From Magnetovibrio sp. (GTDB lineage Bacteria; Pseudomonadota; Alphaproteobacteria; Rhodospirillales; Casp-alpha2): 64,000 nt of DNA. A model generated the notes under the pieces. That model did no database searches and was not told the DNA's origin. It was given only the letters and a program-made list of their open reading frames with translations. The position numbers and the translations under genes were made by a program. Each line of letters starts with the position of its first letter. The first letter of the stretch is position 1. The stretch covers positions 43,923 through 107,922 of the forward strand of contig PBKU01000019.1 of NCBI GenBank assembly GCA_002722175.1. The letters are read 5' to 3'. Shown here piece after piece: positions 26,692-35,948 of the stretch.

Positions 26692-27495
26692 TCATTGTTT
26701 TAGGGCTTGTTTCCCAAGGTAGGCCTCAACTACTGCTGGATGATTGGAAACTTCCTTAAACTGTCCCTCTGCAATCTTAGAACCGTGATCGAATGCAAAA
26801 ACGTGTTCCGCCACCCCTTCAACAAGTGTCATGTCATGCTCGATAAGTAGTATAGTGTGTCCAGCTTCATGGATTTTTTGAATATCTTTTATAACTTCAC
26901 GGGTCTCTGTAGGGTTCATCCCTGCCACAGGTTCATCCAACAAAATTAGCTTTGGTTGGGAAGCAACGCAGCGAGCTATCTCCATTCGTCTCCGGTTAGC
27001 ATAGGACAGAGAAGATGCTGGTTCATTACACATGCTAATTAAACGCGAACCAAACAAAGACAAAATTTCAAGTGCTTTTTCCTCGGCAAGCTTGTCTTCT
27101 TCGCGGGCCCATTTTGGTTTTATCAATGCTGCACCAAACCCTGAATTAAGCTGCGAACTCATTCCTATAAGAACATTTTCAAGAACAGTTAAATTGAGAA
27201 AAAGGCGAAGGGTCTGAAAAGTTCGAGCTAAACCTACACGATTAATTGAGTGTGTTGGCAGCTCCAACAAATTAGTGTTTTCCGTGCCAAACACCACTTG
27301 ACCTGAGGTTGCATCGTAAAGGTGCATGACAAGATTAAAGAAGGTTGTCTTTCCAGAACCGTTGGGACCAATAATTGCAGTGATCTTCCCTTTTTGAACC
27401 TCTAAATCTAAATTGTTGATGGCAAGCACGCCGCCAAAGTTCTTTGTGAGGCCTTGGCATTTAAGAATCGTATTATCTAAATCTGCAGGTTCCAT
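26692..27495 (-). CDS. livG: Branched-chain-type ABC transporter ATP-binding protein LivG
   Basis: A 267-residue ABC ATPase. Walker A is GPNGSGKTTFFN, the LivG-typical insert RTFQTLRLFLNLTVLENV follows, the signature reads LSYANRRRMEIA (usual LSYGxQR), Walker B is LILLDEPVAGMNP, and the H-loop is LLIEHDM. The C-terminus has the family ending VVEAYLG. It is 35 bp from livM and part of the leftward livK-livH-livM-livG series. The partner ATPase livF lies beyond two oppositely oriented genes. Confidence 0.93.
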   Translation of the reverse strand: MEPADLDNTILKCQGLTKNFGGVLAINNLDLEVQKGKITAIIGPNGSGKTTFFNLVMHLYDATSGQVVFGTENTNLLELPTHSINRVGLARTFQTLRLFLNLTVLENVLIGMSSQLNSGFGAALIKPKWAREEDKLAEEKALEILSLFGSRLISMCNEPASSLSYANRRRMEIARCVASQPKLILLDEPVAGMNPTETREVIKDIQKIHEAGHTILLIEHDMTLVEGVAEHVFAFDHGSKIAEGQFKEVSNHPAVVEAYLGKQALKQ

Positions 27496-27530
27496 CGTTA
27501 TTTTACCTCACTTCGATATACCGGAAGTAG

Positions 27531-28778
27531 TTATTTCCTTCCAGATTTCTTTATTAATTCATTTACCCGATCGCTTTTAAGCTCTCGTCGGCGACGTGTG
27601 CTTGGAAAGAGCCCTTGCGGCCGATAGATCATGATCAATACCAAACAACCGCCAAATAATAACATACGCAGGTCCTCGAATTCACGGAGGCGTTCCGGAA
27701 TGAGTGTCAGAGCAACAGCTCCAAGGACAACACCAAAAATGTTCCCCATTCCACCGATAATAACCATTGCAAGAATCATGATCGAGGTAAGGAGAACAAA
27801 GTTGTCCGGGTGGACAAAACCAATCATATGCGCAAAAACCGCACCACCGATACCTCCAAAAAATGCGCCCGTAGAAAAAGCTATTATTTTCAAAAAAGGA
27901 ACATTTATCCCAAAGCATTTAGCAGCAATTTCCTCTTCCCGGATTGCCTCCCACTGTCGACCAAGATTAGAATCGCGAAGCCGAACACTAATTAATACTG
28001 TCAAGCCTGCTAGAATAAGCCCTAGAAAGTAAAAGTTCATCTGAAACGGAAATTCTATTCCGCCGATGGTAATCGGCTGAATAAAATCCCATTCACCAAT
28101 AGCTGGAGGAGGAATATTTATCACTCCATCTGTACCGTTAGTAAGGAAAGTGAAGTTTCGTTGGAGCAGATTCATAATCAAGCCATAGCCCAGCGTCACC
28201 AGTGCCAGGTAATGGTCGTGGACCCTCAATGCCGGCCAAGCAATTGCAAAGCCAAACAATGCCGCCATCAGACCACCTAGGGGCAAACCAATCCAGAAAC
28301 TAACATCAAAGTGAACGGCAAGTTGGGAACTTGTATATGCTCCGGCTGCAAAATAAACAGCAAACCCCACATCAAGGAGCCCACAAAACCCAAGCGTGAT
28401 ATTAAGACCTAACGCCATGATCGCAAAAATAGCAGCCAACGCTCCTAAATGGATAAGGTATGGGTTATCCATAAAGATAAAGGGATACAAAACTAGAATA
28501 AGTACGAGAAAAGTGTTTGCAAAATGCCTATTATTTCTTAAAAGCTCTTGTGACCATTGATTTAGATCCGGCCTGCGATTCCAAATAATCGCAACTAAAA
28601 TAATGAGCAACAGAAATCCTGTTACTAGAAGCGCGTCTTCCAAAGCTATTCCGACTAAAAACACACCAAAAATTAGACTTTGGCAGCAAAAAAGAATTAT
28701 CCAATCTTTCGCCTTCTCCTTTAATGTCCGGGTATCGGAACGAACGATCTGATCATTTATAAAATCAAGTTCAGGCAC
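27531..28778 (-). CDS. livM: Branched-chain-type ABC transporter permease LivM
   Basis: A 415-residue permease, long for the family because of an N-terminal extension with two extra hydrophobic segments before the core. The core has IMALGLNITLGFCGLLDVGFAVYFAAGAYTSS, matching the LivM signature around GxxGxxSxGxxxFxxxGAY. GGLMAALFGFAIAWPALRVHDHYLALVTLGYG follows, and a terminal IGGMGNIFGVVLGA. It forms the channel with LivH at 28796-29713 (17 bp upstream). The cargo is unknown; the surrounding catabolic genes suggest a methylated or carboxylated compound. Confidence 0.92.
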   Translation of the reverse strand: MPELDFINDQIVRSDTRTLKEKAKDWIILFCCQSLIFGVFLVGIALEDALLVTGFLLLIILVAIIWNRRPDLNQWSQELLRNNRHFANTFLVLILVLYPFIFMDNPYLIHLGALAAIFAIMALGLNITLGFCGLLDVGFAVYFAAGAYTSSQLAVHFDVSFWIGLPLGGLMAALFGFAIAWPALRVHDHYLALVTLGYGLIMNLLQRNFTFLTNGTDGVINIPPPAIGEWDFIQPITIGGIEFPFQMNFYFLGLILAGLTVLISVRLRDSNLGRQWEAIREEEIAAKCFGINVPFLKIIAFSTGAFFGGIGGAVFAHMIGFVHPDNFVLLTSIMILAMVIIGGMGNIFGVVLGAVALTLIPERLREFEDLRMLLFGGCLVLIMIYRPQGLFPSTRRRRELKSDRVNELIKKSGRK

Positions 28779-28795
28779 GAATCTATCTCTCTTTT

Positions 28796-29713
28796 TTAGC
28801 CCATTTTTTGGGCAGGCGTTTTTAGAAGACCTGAAGGACGAAAAACTAATACTAAAATCAAGAGCAAAAAGACAAATACGTCTTTGTAGCGCGATCCTTC
28901 GGGAATAAGAGCGACTGTTAAAACTTCAACTGCTGCGACTATATATCCACCAAACATTGCTCCATATACGTTACCAAGGCCCCCAATAACGGCTGCTGTA
29001 AATCCTTTAATCGCCATCACCCAACCCATATCAAATCGGATTGAAAGATAATACAGGCCATTCATAACTCCAGCTGCACCCCCAAGGGCCGAGCCTAGAA
29101 AAAAAGTATTTCGGATAACAACATCAGACTCTATACCCATCATCCGAGCTGCATCAAGATCCTCCGATGTTGCTCTCATTGCCCTACCAACCCATGTCTT
29201 AGTCACAAGGAGGTGAACCCCATAGACTAATAGTAGTGATGAAATAATTAATCCAAGCTGGGTGTAATCAAGTATGACGGATCCAAAGTTAATACTTTCA
29301 TATTTAAACGGCGAAAAAAACGCATGTGGATTAGCACCTTCGGGAAAAAATTCTTTGACTGCCTCACGCACCACTATTCCGACGGCAAGAGATGTTACCA
29401 ACATAATCAAAACTGGCATCCCCCGAACAGGACGATAGGCAAATCGTTCCATGACTGCACCGATAATTGCACAAACGCCCATTGCTATTAAAAACATCAA
29501 TAGAACAATAATTATTCCATTAGTGATGCCAAGTCCCTCTGCACTCCAGGCAACAACAAGGCCGACAAACCCGCCAAGCATAAATACTTCACCATGGGCG
29601 AAGTTAATTAACCTTAGAACACCAAAAAAAAGCGTGAATCCAACAGCCACAAGTGTATACATACCCCCTATGGTAAGCCCATTGATAAGCTGTTGAGCCC
29701 AAGTTTCAATCAC
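28796..29713 (-). CDS. livH: Branched-chain-type ABC transporter permease LivH
   Basis: A 305-residue LivH permease. The N-terminal part contains LRLINFAHGEVFMLGGFVG, the exact family signature, and the C-terminal GGLGNVYGAMFGGYIVA is the conserved G-rich loop. Residues RAMRATSEDLDAARMMGI form the cytoplasmic coupling loop that contacts the ATPases. It follows the binding-protein gene after 174 bp and precedes livM by 17 bp. It is a paralogue of the permease at 220-1095. Confidence 0.93.
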   Translation of the reverse strand: MIETWAQQLINGLTIGGMYTLVAVGFTLFFGVLRLINFAHGEVFMLGGFVGLVVAWSAEGLGITNGIIIVLLMFLIAMGVCAIIGAVMERFAYRPVRGMPVLIMLVTSLAVGIVVREAVKEFFPEGANPHAFFSPFKYESINFGSVILDYTQLGLIISSLLLVYGVHLLVTKTWVGRAMRATSEDLDAARMMGIESDVVIRNTFFLGSALGGAAGVMNGLYYLSIRFDMGWVMAIKGFTAAVIGGLGNVYGAMFGGYIVAAVEVLTVALIPEGSRYKDVFVFLLLILVLVFRPSGLLKTPAQKMG

Positions 29714-29887
29714 GCAAAAACCTTTCTCTAAACGCTACTCGTCAAAAAAGCAGACACAACGAGTTAACGACCAACCAAATGCAACCTATTTGATAAGGGG
29801 CCAGGCCAACACTCTGAAAAGCTAAGTATCTCCCAGCCCCTTACAATTAAATCCATAAAAACCACACGGATTTTGTTAAAGGCAGAT

Positions 29888-31078
29888 TCAATCTGCAATT
29901 TTAGTGAATTTTGTGGCTGCCCGGTCGGTCCTATAGAGCAGCTTCCATTTGGCATTTTCCACACGAAAAATCCCAATGTGGAGGATTTCAAGCATACCAT
30001 TGCTATCAAATCCAAATTCGCCAATAGTGGTCGTATATCTGCCGCTATTTAATTCTTTAAGCAAGGCTTTACGAGTGACTTTTCCTTGGGAACTAATTCG
30101 TTTAATTGCTTGAACAAACACCTGTCCAGCCGCATTAGCCATAGGTCCAAACGACTCATATGGGTCCTGGAAATTTGCAGCCGCGTAATCCTTTTCGAAT
30201 TTCGTTCCCCTTCCTTCTGGGTAATGATCAAGCGGTAACCCCCAAAAGCTTGCTAACGTCCCCTCAGAGGCTTCTCCTGCAGTTTTAATGTAGGTGTTGG
30301 AAAAAACACCTCCCGAACTCATCATTGGAATCTTTAATCCTAATTTCAGCATTTGTTGACGAAAAAGCGCAGCTTCAACCATGTGACCAGCATAAAATAC
30401 CCCATCAAGGTTCATGCCTTTTAGTTTTGTAATCAATGGTGTAAAATCTTTCTCACCAAGCTGGACACTCTCCCGTCCAACAACACGTCCTTTTCCATGC
30501 AGTTTGTCGGCCGCTTTAGTAAATTCGTTTGCCTGCGTGACCGAGAAAGCCGTATTGTCATCAATAGCAAACACTCGCTTCATGTTTGCGTAGTTAGTTA
30601 CGTAAGTTGCCAACATTTTCATATTTATAAGATCATAGGGCGAATTCCGAAAAATTACGGCGCTTTTGTGAAAAGGGCGGGTGGACCTATGGTCATTAGA
30701 ACCACCGAGGATGGTCGGTACTCCATAGCGATTATAAGTGCTATGGGTGGCTAGGGCCAACCCACTACTCCAACAACAAAAGGCCCCAATGACTTTAGCA
30801 TCAGTTCCCGCCTTTGTCGCCAGGCTCGCTGCCTGAGCACTATCTCCAGCATTATCACCTCGGACGACCTCAAGCTTTAAATTTCCAAGTTCTCCAGAAG
30901 CATTCCCTTGGTCAATAGCAAGCTTAAAAGAATTGAACATCCCTTCCCCAAAGGACGACCATGGACCACTCAAAGGAAGATTCACGTAAAGCTTATATGA
31001 ATCTGCTTTCACTTGGTTTGAAAAAAACGATCCGGCTATAAGAACCGCTGCCAATAAAAAAACTTTAGACCTGTACAT
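29888..31078 (-). CDS. livK: Periplasmic branched-chain-type substrate-binding protein
   Basis: A 396-residue exported binding protein with a signal peptide (probable cleavage after VKA near residue 26) and a mature start YKLYVNLPLSGPWSSFGEGM, the type I periplasmic fold entry. A CCWSSGLAL segment with paired Cys and IAAH-type ligand-loop equivalents appear in the N-terminal lobe, and KLKGMNLDGVFYAGH in the C-terminal lobe. It is the first gene of livKHMG. It is not closely similar by eye to the other binding protein (1196-2389), so the two importers probably take different ligands. Confidence 0.9.
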   Translation of the reverse strand: MYRSKVFLLAAVLIAGSFFSNQVKADSYKLYVNLPLSGPWSSFGEGMFNSFKLAIDQGNASGELGNLKLEVVRGDNAGDSAQAASLATKAGTDAKVIGAFCCWSSGLALATHSTYNRYGVPTILGGSNDHRSTRPFHKSAVIFRNSPYDLINMKMLATYVTNYANMKRVFAIDDNTAFSVTQANEFTKAADKLHGKGRVVGRESVQLGEKDFTPLITKLKGMNLDGVFYAGHMVEAALFRQQMLKLGLKIPMMSSGGVFSNTYIKTAGEASEGTLASFWGLPLDHYPEGRGTKFEKDYAAANFQDPYESFGPMANAAGQVFVQAIKRISSQGKVTRKALLKELNSGRYTTTIGEFGFDSNGMLEILHIGIFRVENAKWKLLYRTDRAATKFTKIAD

Positions 31079-31288
31079 TATTGAATTTCTCCCCTACAAA
31101 TTATATACGTTATTGCTTTTCTTATTATTATTTTTCTCAAATTTATCAGTTACATCAGTGTATTTCCAATACGTGACTTTTCCTAAAAATACCTAAGACT
31201 AAGTAACAACGATAACTATATAGTAGACCCAACCGAAGTTCAATTAAAGTCTTACAACCTCACGCATTCAACTAATATTAATATAGTT

Positions 31289-31329
31289 AATAGTGCTATG
31301 TAATAGTGCTATGAGATAATAGTGCTATG
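31289..31329 (+). repeat. Three tandem copies of a 12-bp sequence
   Basis: AATAGTGCTATG occurs exactly at 31289-31300, 31302-31313 and 31318-31329, with 1-bp and 4-bp gaps. The last copy ends in the ATG of the remnant frame of the SDR pseudogene. It looks like local slippage or duplication at the break point of a decayed gene; a protein-binding role is possible but less likely. Confidence 0.75.
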
Positions 31330-31697
31330 AAAAAGCGGTTCCACAATCATAACCTAATCAAATTCGGGGATTCTTTTGATCACCAGATGATCGCCTATAC
31401 GACCACCAAACATGCAATCGTGGCAATGGATTGGCAAATGGTTATAGATTACGGAAAGTTTAACATTCACATCAATGCGTTATGTCCCAGCTAGGTTGAT
31501 ACCCCATTCAACGAGCCCTTGCTAAAACAAATGGGTGGACGCTCAAAAATCGAATCTTTTATCAGAGAAAAAATACCACTTGGCTGCTTGACCAATGTTG
31601 ATCAAATTGCTGAGGGAGCTCTATTTTTAGCTTTAGACCGCTCATCTTTTTTACAGGGCATGCATTAGTCAACGATGGAGACGAATGCATTTTCTGA
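31327..31697 (+). pseudogene. Short-chain dehydrogenase (SDR) pseudogene, C-terminal remnant
   Basis: The frame from 31327 reads an SDR active-site region (AYTTTKHAIVAM, retaining Y-x3-K), then DYGKFNIHINALCPS, then an in-frame TAG at 31492-31494. After it the homology continues with VDTPFNEPLLKQMGG, IPLGCLTNVDQIAEGA and FLALDRSSF. Near 31648-31656, in a T-run, the reading frame must shift so that TGHALVNDGD, the normal SDR end, is read and closes with TGA at 31695-31697. The N-terminal half with the NAD-binding glycine motif is missing. One stop, one frameshift and a 5' truncation make this a clear non-functional remnant. Confidence 0.85.
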
Positions 31698-31783
31698 AAA
31701 ACTAATATAGAAAAGAAGTAAAATTAGTCTTTACACATGAACTCCGCGCGCAACATTTTACTTCTCATTTTGTATACATACCA

Positions 31784-32332
31784 TTAGCCTTCTTGATGGA
31801 ACACCTCACGTCGCCTGATCCAATGAATGAATGGTAGCGATGCAAGAACCATTAACGCCTTTCCAATAATTTGCCCCTCTATAAAATCAAACGACCCAAA
31901 AGCAAACCACAAGAAAACTACGCTATCTGCGACGAGGCCTACAACACTGCTCACAAATACCGCTAAGACCAACCCTTTTTTCTGAAGCGGCGTATAAACT
32001 GCTAAGTCCATTGTTTCTGAAAGGATAAATGCTGCAATGGAAGCAAAGACGAGCGTTGGAGACGCCACAAGTCCAGATAAAAACGCACCAACAAAAATAG
32101 CTGCCAAAGCCCATTTAAATCCGAGCATGCGCTGAACAAGGTCTCGCAAAACGAGTGCCAGACCAACCATCAGAACACCGCTTGGCGCCAAAATACCTGG
32201 TGCTACCGGAATCATACATGGTCCTGGGGAATCGCAATATACTCCTACATTTTCTATCAACCAATTGGCCATAGGTATACAGGCCGCGAAACCAATAAGG
32301 TACAAATAACCTTGTGTTTTCTGCTCCATCAC
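31784..32332 (-). CDS. VUT-family transporter (YhhQ-like, probable queuosine precursor uptake)
   Basis: A 182-residue membrane protein with about five to six helices. MANWLIENVG near the start, VGLALVLRDLVQRMLG in the first third, and LSETMDLAVYTPLQKKG and SSVVGLVADSVVFLWFAF in the second half match the vitamin-uptake-transporter family, whose best-known member YhhQ imports queuosine precursors. It stands alone between the SDR remnant and an oxygenase gene. The exact cargo (preQ0, preQ1 or another base) is not determined. Confidence 0.75.
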   Translation of the reverse strand: MMEQKTQGYLYLIGFAACIPMANWLIENVGVYCDSPGPCMIPVAPGILAPSGVLMVGLALVLRDLVQRMLGFKWALAAIFVGAFLSGLVASPTLVFASIAAFILSETMDLAVYTPLQKKGLVLAVFVSSVVGLVADSVVFLWFAFGSFDFIEGQIIGKALMVLASLPFIHWIRRREVFHQEG

Positions 32333-32523
32333 GCCCCCTTTCGCATATAATAAATACTAAATTGTAACGCCTTGAAAAGATTTTCCTTAAACAACTAAAT
32401 CAAGCATTCACCAACTAAAGATTGAAACGCTGGTAACACCCAAGACAATAAGATTTGAGGTTTAACTATAGTTTGCCCAATAAAGTAATAATAATTATTG
32501 CCCGCCCTAGGGAGAAAAATTCT

Positions 32524-33573
32524 TTAACTTGATTTTTTTGCAAAGCAACTCAATTTATCTGGCTCACTTTCCAACTTTATCTCCCCTCTCCGCGCTAAAA
32601 GCTTCAAGTAGCGAAACCCCTTGGCATATTCAGACAATTTGTGAACACCTGAAACAAACGGTGTATAGCGAGATGGTGCAGATGGATTAATAAACTGCGG
32701 TAAAGGTTCAATATTTTGGAAATAGTCCGCAGCAAAAAAAAGTGGTAACGACCAACGTTCTTTCCCATTACTTACTACACGGTGTTGAGTTGAAACATAT
32801 GTTCCGTTAGTCCAAACCTCCATCGTATCTCCAATATTAACTATAAAAGCTCCTTCTATTGAAGGGACCTTCACCCACCGTCCATCTCTAGTAACAACCT
32901 GAAGTCCTTCCCCTCTTGTTGAAAGTATTGTAAAGCACTCGCTGTCGGTGTGAGCACCGATACCCAGTAATTCTACACCCGCTATTATAGGTTGTGGGTG
33001 ATAGTAGAGCAGTCGCAGGTTAGAAACCGGTTTTTTTGTCATTTCAAAAAAAATAGTTTCGTTAATATTTAACGCACGGGCAAAAATGCGAAAAAGAGTT
33101 GTTCCAAGTGCCATGGTTTGCTTATAGTATTCTTCCACAATCGGTTGAAATTTTGGAAGTTCTTCTGGCCACACATTTGGCCCCAGAAATTTTACGCCCG
33201 CCAGAAAATCAGGATCATTTTTTGGTGTAGACGTTCCAATTTCAAATCCCTCTTTCAGCTCTCGCGTACTTGAGGCTTCTACACCCGGTGCCCCTTGCAA
33301 CGCTCCGTATTGTTCCTCGCCTGGAGGTACATAGCCCCGATGATTCGGTTGGTTCCCAATGTAATATTTCATTTTCAATGAAGTTGAGAGGGAAAAAAAC
33401 TCAGATGCCTGTTCATAAACCAGTCCTAAGATTTTCTCATCAATAGGTGGATTTATTATAATGAAAAAACCGATCTCTCGACACGCAGTATCAATAGTCG
33501 CTATAAGTTTTCGATTTTCCCATGTATTGAGACCCAAGTTCGATGCAAAATCGATAATAGGAATAGCAGTCAC
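32524..33573 (-). CDS. Isopenicillin N synthase-like 2-oxoglutarate/Fe(II) oxygenase
   Basis: A 349-residue oxygenase of the IPNS/gibberellin oxidase family. The DIOX_N part starts with IPIIDFA. Iron ligands are H208 and D210 in GAHTDSE and H264 in STQHRVVSN; the R-x-S motif R273-S275 would bind 2-oxoglutarate. IGDTMEVWTNG is typical of the family. It is divergent from the binding-protein gene of the pyrimidine block across 292 bp and so may share its control. Marine bacteria carry many such oxygenases of unknown substrate; oxidation of a nucleobase is conceivable but only by neighbourhood. Confidence 0.86.
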   Translation of the reverse strand: MTAIPIIDFASNLGLNTWENRKLIATIDTACREIGFFIIINPPIDEKILGLVYEQASEFFSLSTSLKMKYYIGNQPNHRGYVPPGEEQYGALQGAPGVEASSTRELKEGFEIGTSTPKNDPDFLAGVKFLGPNVWPEELPKFQPIVEEYYKQTMALGTTLFRIFARALNINETIFFEMTKKPVSNLRLLYYHPQPIIAGVELLGIGAHTDSECFTILSTRGEGLQVVTRDGRWVKVPSIEGAFIVNIGDTMEVWTNGTYVSTQHRVVSNGKERWSLPLFFAADYFQNIEPLPQFINPSAPSRYTPFVSGVHKLSEYAKGFRYLKLLARRGEIKLESEPDKLSCFAKKSS

Positions 33574-33865
33574 TTGTCTTTTCCTTCAGCACTAGAAGAT
33601 AGAGTCTCCAAGTTTGATCCAACACCAAGTCACTATTCAGTAGTCAAGTTTCATTTTTCGGGGTAGATTAAGTCAATTTTGTCTTTAATACCAAGTGTTG
33701 TTATTATGCATCTGAGCGACCTGAATTGCTTTACATTCTATATAATAAAAGACAAAAATTGTTAAATCTAGGGTTGTAAAAAATTATCGCGAGTTAAACA
33801 CCACCCAAAGCAACTAGAGATTATTGAGAAAAACTAACAAAAGAAATTAGGAAGGACTATAGAAA

Positions 33866-35017
33866 ATGCTTAAAAAAGCAAAAAGACAACTTATTAAGCC
33901 AACGCGTCGCAAAGTTTTGAAGCTCGGCATGGCGGCTACAGGGGCTGCATTGTTTACGCCTTTTATCCACCGCTCGTGGGCAAATACCGTCGAAATCAAC
34001 ATGCTTTCCTGGTATGGCTTGGCTGAACCCGACATGGTCGAGGAATTTGAAGCGCAGCATAATGTTAAGTTTAAGCCAAAATACTATGCGGGTGGCGATA
34101 ATATGCTAGCTGCACTTTCACAATCCCCACCAGGCACGTTTGATATCATCCATACGGATGCAGAATACGCCCGCATCTTGATAGACCGCGGAGATTTAAT
34201 TGATGAGTTAAATCCATCGGATTACCCTTACGACGATATGCTTCATGACGATTTTACGAAATTTCCTGGCCACTGGAAAAATGGCAAGCTTTTTTCAGTA
34301 ATCACCCGCTTTGGCCATCTAGGAGTCTCTTATAATAAAGAACATGTCTCTGCAGAAGAAGCAATGAGCTACAATGTTTTCTGGAATCCAAAGCTGAAGG
34401 GAAAAGTCGGTCACTTTGATTGGCATTTACCAAGCCTTGGTGAAATAAGTTTACTTAATGGAAACAACAACCCTGGGCCGTTTGATATTTCGGCTTCAGC
34501 GTGGGGTAAGGTCAAAGAAAAAACCTTGTCCCTGAAACCGCAAGTTAAAGGTTTTTTTGATTATGGAGGAACATTTTCATCGTTAAAGAATGCTGAAATA
34601 TGGGCCTGCGTTGGTATAGGTGATTGGGTAACTGGTGTCCTGGAAAAAGACGGTGCCCCAGTTGGTTCTGTAGTACCTAAGGAAGGTGGCATTCAGTGGA
34701 CCGAATCCTATTCAATTGTCTCCACATCAAAAAAGAAAGACATAGCCAAGAAATATATCCAGTACTCACTCACACCAGCAGGACAGGTTCGGTCTGCGGG
34801 CATGAAAGCCTACCCTGCATTCGCCGTGACAAAATCAGGAATGAAGGCGCTTCAAGAACAAAAGCCGGACGAAGCAAAACGGACAGGGCAAATGCCCGGC
34901 GTTCCCAATAACCCTATAACCTTGATTAAGGAAGGGCGTATTCATTATCGCGATATTCCTCAGCAACAAAGTCTTGAGGAATGGAACGAATTCTGGTCCG
35001 AATATAAAAACGCGTAA
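33866..35017 (+). CDS. Tat-exported Pot-type ABC substrate-binding protein
   Basis: A 383-residue extracellular solute-binding protein (PotD/PotF class). The N-terminus has a twin-arginine signal with R14-R15 in TRRKVLKLG followed by a hydrophobic core and a cleavage region near SWAN at residue 40. The mature part opens with VEINMLSWYGLAEPDMVEEFE, typical of the polyamine-binding family. It is the first of four transporter genes directly upstream of cytosine deaminase and URC genes, so a pyrimidine or derived ligand is inferred, not a polyamine. A strong hairpin follows the stop. Upstream, TATAAT at 33741-33746 is a possible -10, without a convincing -35. Confidence 0.88.
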   Translation: MLKKAKRQLIKPTRRKVLKLGMAATGAALFTPFIHRSWANTVEINMLSWYGLAEPDMVEEFEAQHNVKFKPKYYAGGDNMLAALSQSPPGTFDIIHTDAEYARILIDRGDLIDELNPSDYPYDDMLHDDFTKFPGHWKNGKLFSVITRFGHLGVSYNKEHVSAEEAMSYNVFWNPKLKGKVGHFDWHLPSLGEISLLNGNNNPGPFDISASAWGKVKEKTLSLKPQVKGFFDYGGTFSSLKNAEIWACVGIGDWVTGVLEKDGAPVGSVVPKEGGIQWTESYSIVSTSKKKDIAKKYIQYSLTPAGQVRSAGMKAYPAFAVTKSGMKALQEQKPDEAKRTGQMPGVPNNPITLIKEGRIHYRDIPQQQSLEEWNEFWSEYKNA

Positions 35018-35027
35018 TTCCTAGTTA

Positions 35028-35052
35028 ATGGGCCGGCTATAAGCCGGCCCAT
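35028..35052 (+). promoter_or_regulatory. Perfect 11-bp hairpin after the binding-protein gene
   Basis: ATGGGCCGGCT at 35028-35038 pairs perfectly with AGCCGGCCCAT at 35042-35052 over a 3-nt loop. It starts 10 bp after the binding-protein stop and is not followed by a T-run on the plus strand. It probably stabilises the upstream transcript and lowers expression of the permeases; partial termination is also possible. Confidence 0.7.
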
Positions 35053-35093
35053 GCTCCCAAAAGAAGTATGATACGGCGAGAAAGATTGAACAC

Positions 35094-35948
35094 GTGGCTT
35101 CCAAGACGTCAAAAGGTCTAACATGGTACGCCGCAACATGGCGACTGCCCAATCTCGTGTGGCAATTCTTGTTTTTTGTAGTTCCGCTCGCATTCCTGTT
35201 TTATTTGAGTTTTTGGCTTGTAAGAAATTATCGGATGGTGCCTGGTTTCGATTCAGTAAACTGGGTCAAAATGCTTTCAAAAGATTACTTCTGGGATGCA
35301 TACTACTTCACCTTCTGTATGGCCTTAGTCGCAACAGTCATTACTAGCTGTATTGCTTTTCCTTGTTCATATGGACTTGCCTTCAAAACCTCAAATGCCA
35401 CCCGTCGATGGGCAATATTCTTCTTAATCATACCGTTTTTCACAAGTTACCTTGTTCGCATCTATTCATGGCAGGTTATTTTAGCGGAAAACGGTGTAAT
35501 CAATGCCGCCCTGGGGTATTTAGGATTAAACCCTTTTATAATGCTTAATACAGTTGTTGGCACTCTAGTTGGGTATTTGACTCTTGCGTTACCATTAGTC
35601 GTAATTCTACAAACCCTGTCTCTGTCCAATATTGACCGGTCCCTCATTGGAGCTGCAGAGAATCTTGGCTGTGGGAGATTGAGAGTAGTATTCACTGTAA
35701 TTATCCCTTTAGCAAAAATCGGACTCATCGTCGGCGCGGTATTTTGCTTTATATTGTCATTTGGTGATTTTGTAAGCCCCTACTATCTTGGTGGGTCAAA
35801 ACCACCAACGTTAAGTATTTTGATTATCGACACAACAAAATCAGGACAACAATGGCCTCGCGCAGCCGTTGTGGCGGTCAGCATGATCCTAACCTTGCTC
35901 GTAGTTGCATTTGCAGCAGTCACTGCAGCATATAGGAAACGTACATGA
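35094..35948 (+). CDS. Pot-type ABC transporter permease (first)
   Basis: A 284-residue permease of the PotB/PotH type with about six helices. The EAA-like coupling loop is visible in GAAENLGCGRLRVVFTVIIPL near the centre of the C-terminal half, and the start of the protein has the usual long first helix WQFLFFVVPLAFLFYLSFW. The start is GTG 35094, with GAGA about 15 bases upstream; no better codon is in frame. The next permease starts inside its stop codon, so they are translationally coupled. Confidence 0.88.
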   Translation: MASKTSKGLTWYAATWRLPNLVWQFLFFVVPLAFLFYLSFWLVRNYRMVPGFDSVNWVKMLSKDYFWDAYYFTFCMALVATVITSCIAFPCSYGLAFKTSNATRRWAIFFLIIPFFTSYLVRIYSWQVILAENGVINAALGYLGLNPFIMLNTVVGTLVGYLTLALPLVVILQTLSLSNIDRSLIGAAENLGCGRLRVVFTVIIPLAKIGLIVGAVFCFILSFGDFVSPYYLGGSKPPTLSILIIDTTKSGQQWPRAAVVAVSMILTLLVVAFAAVTAAYRKRT

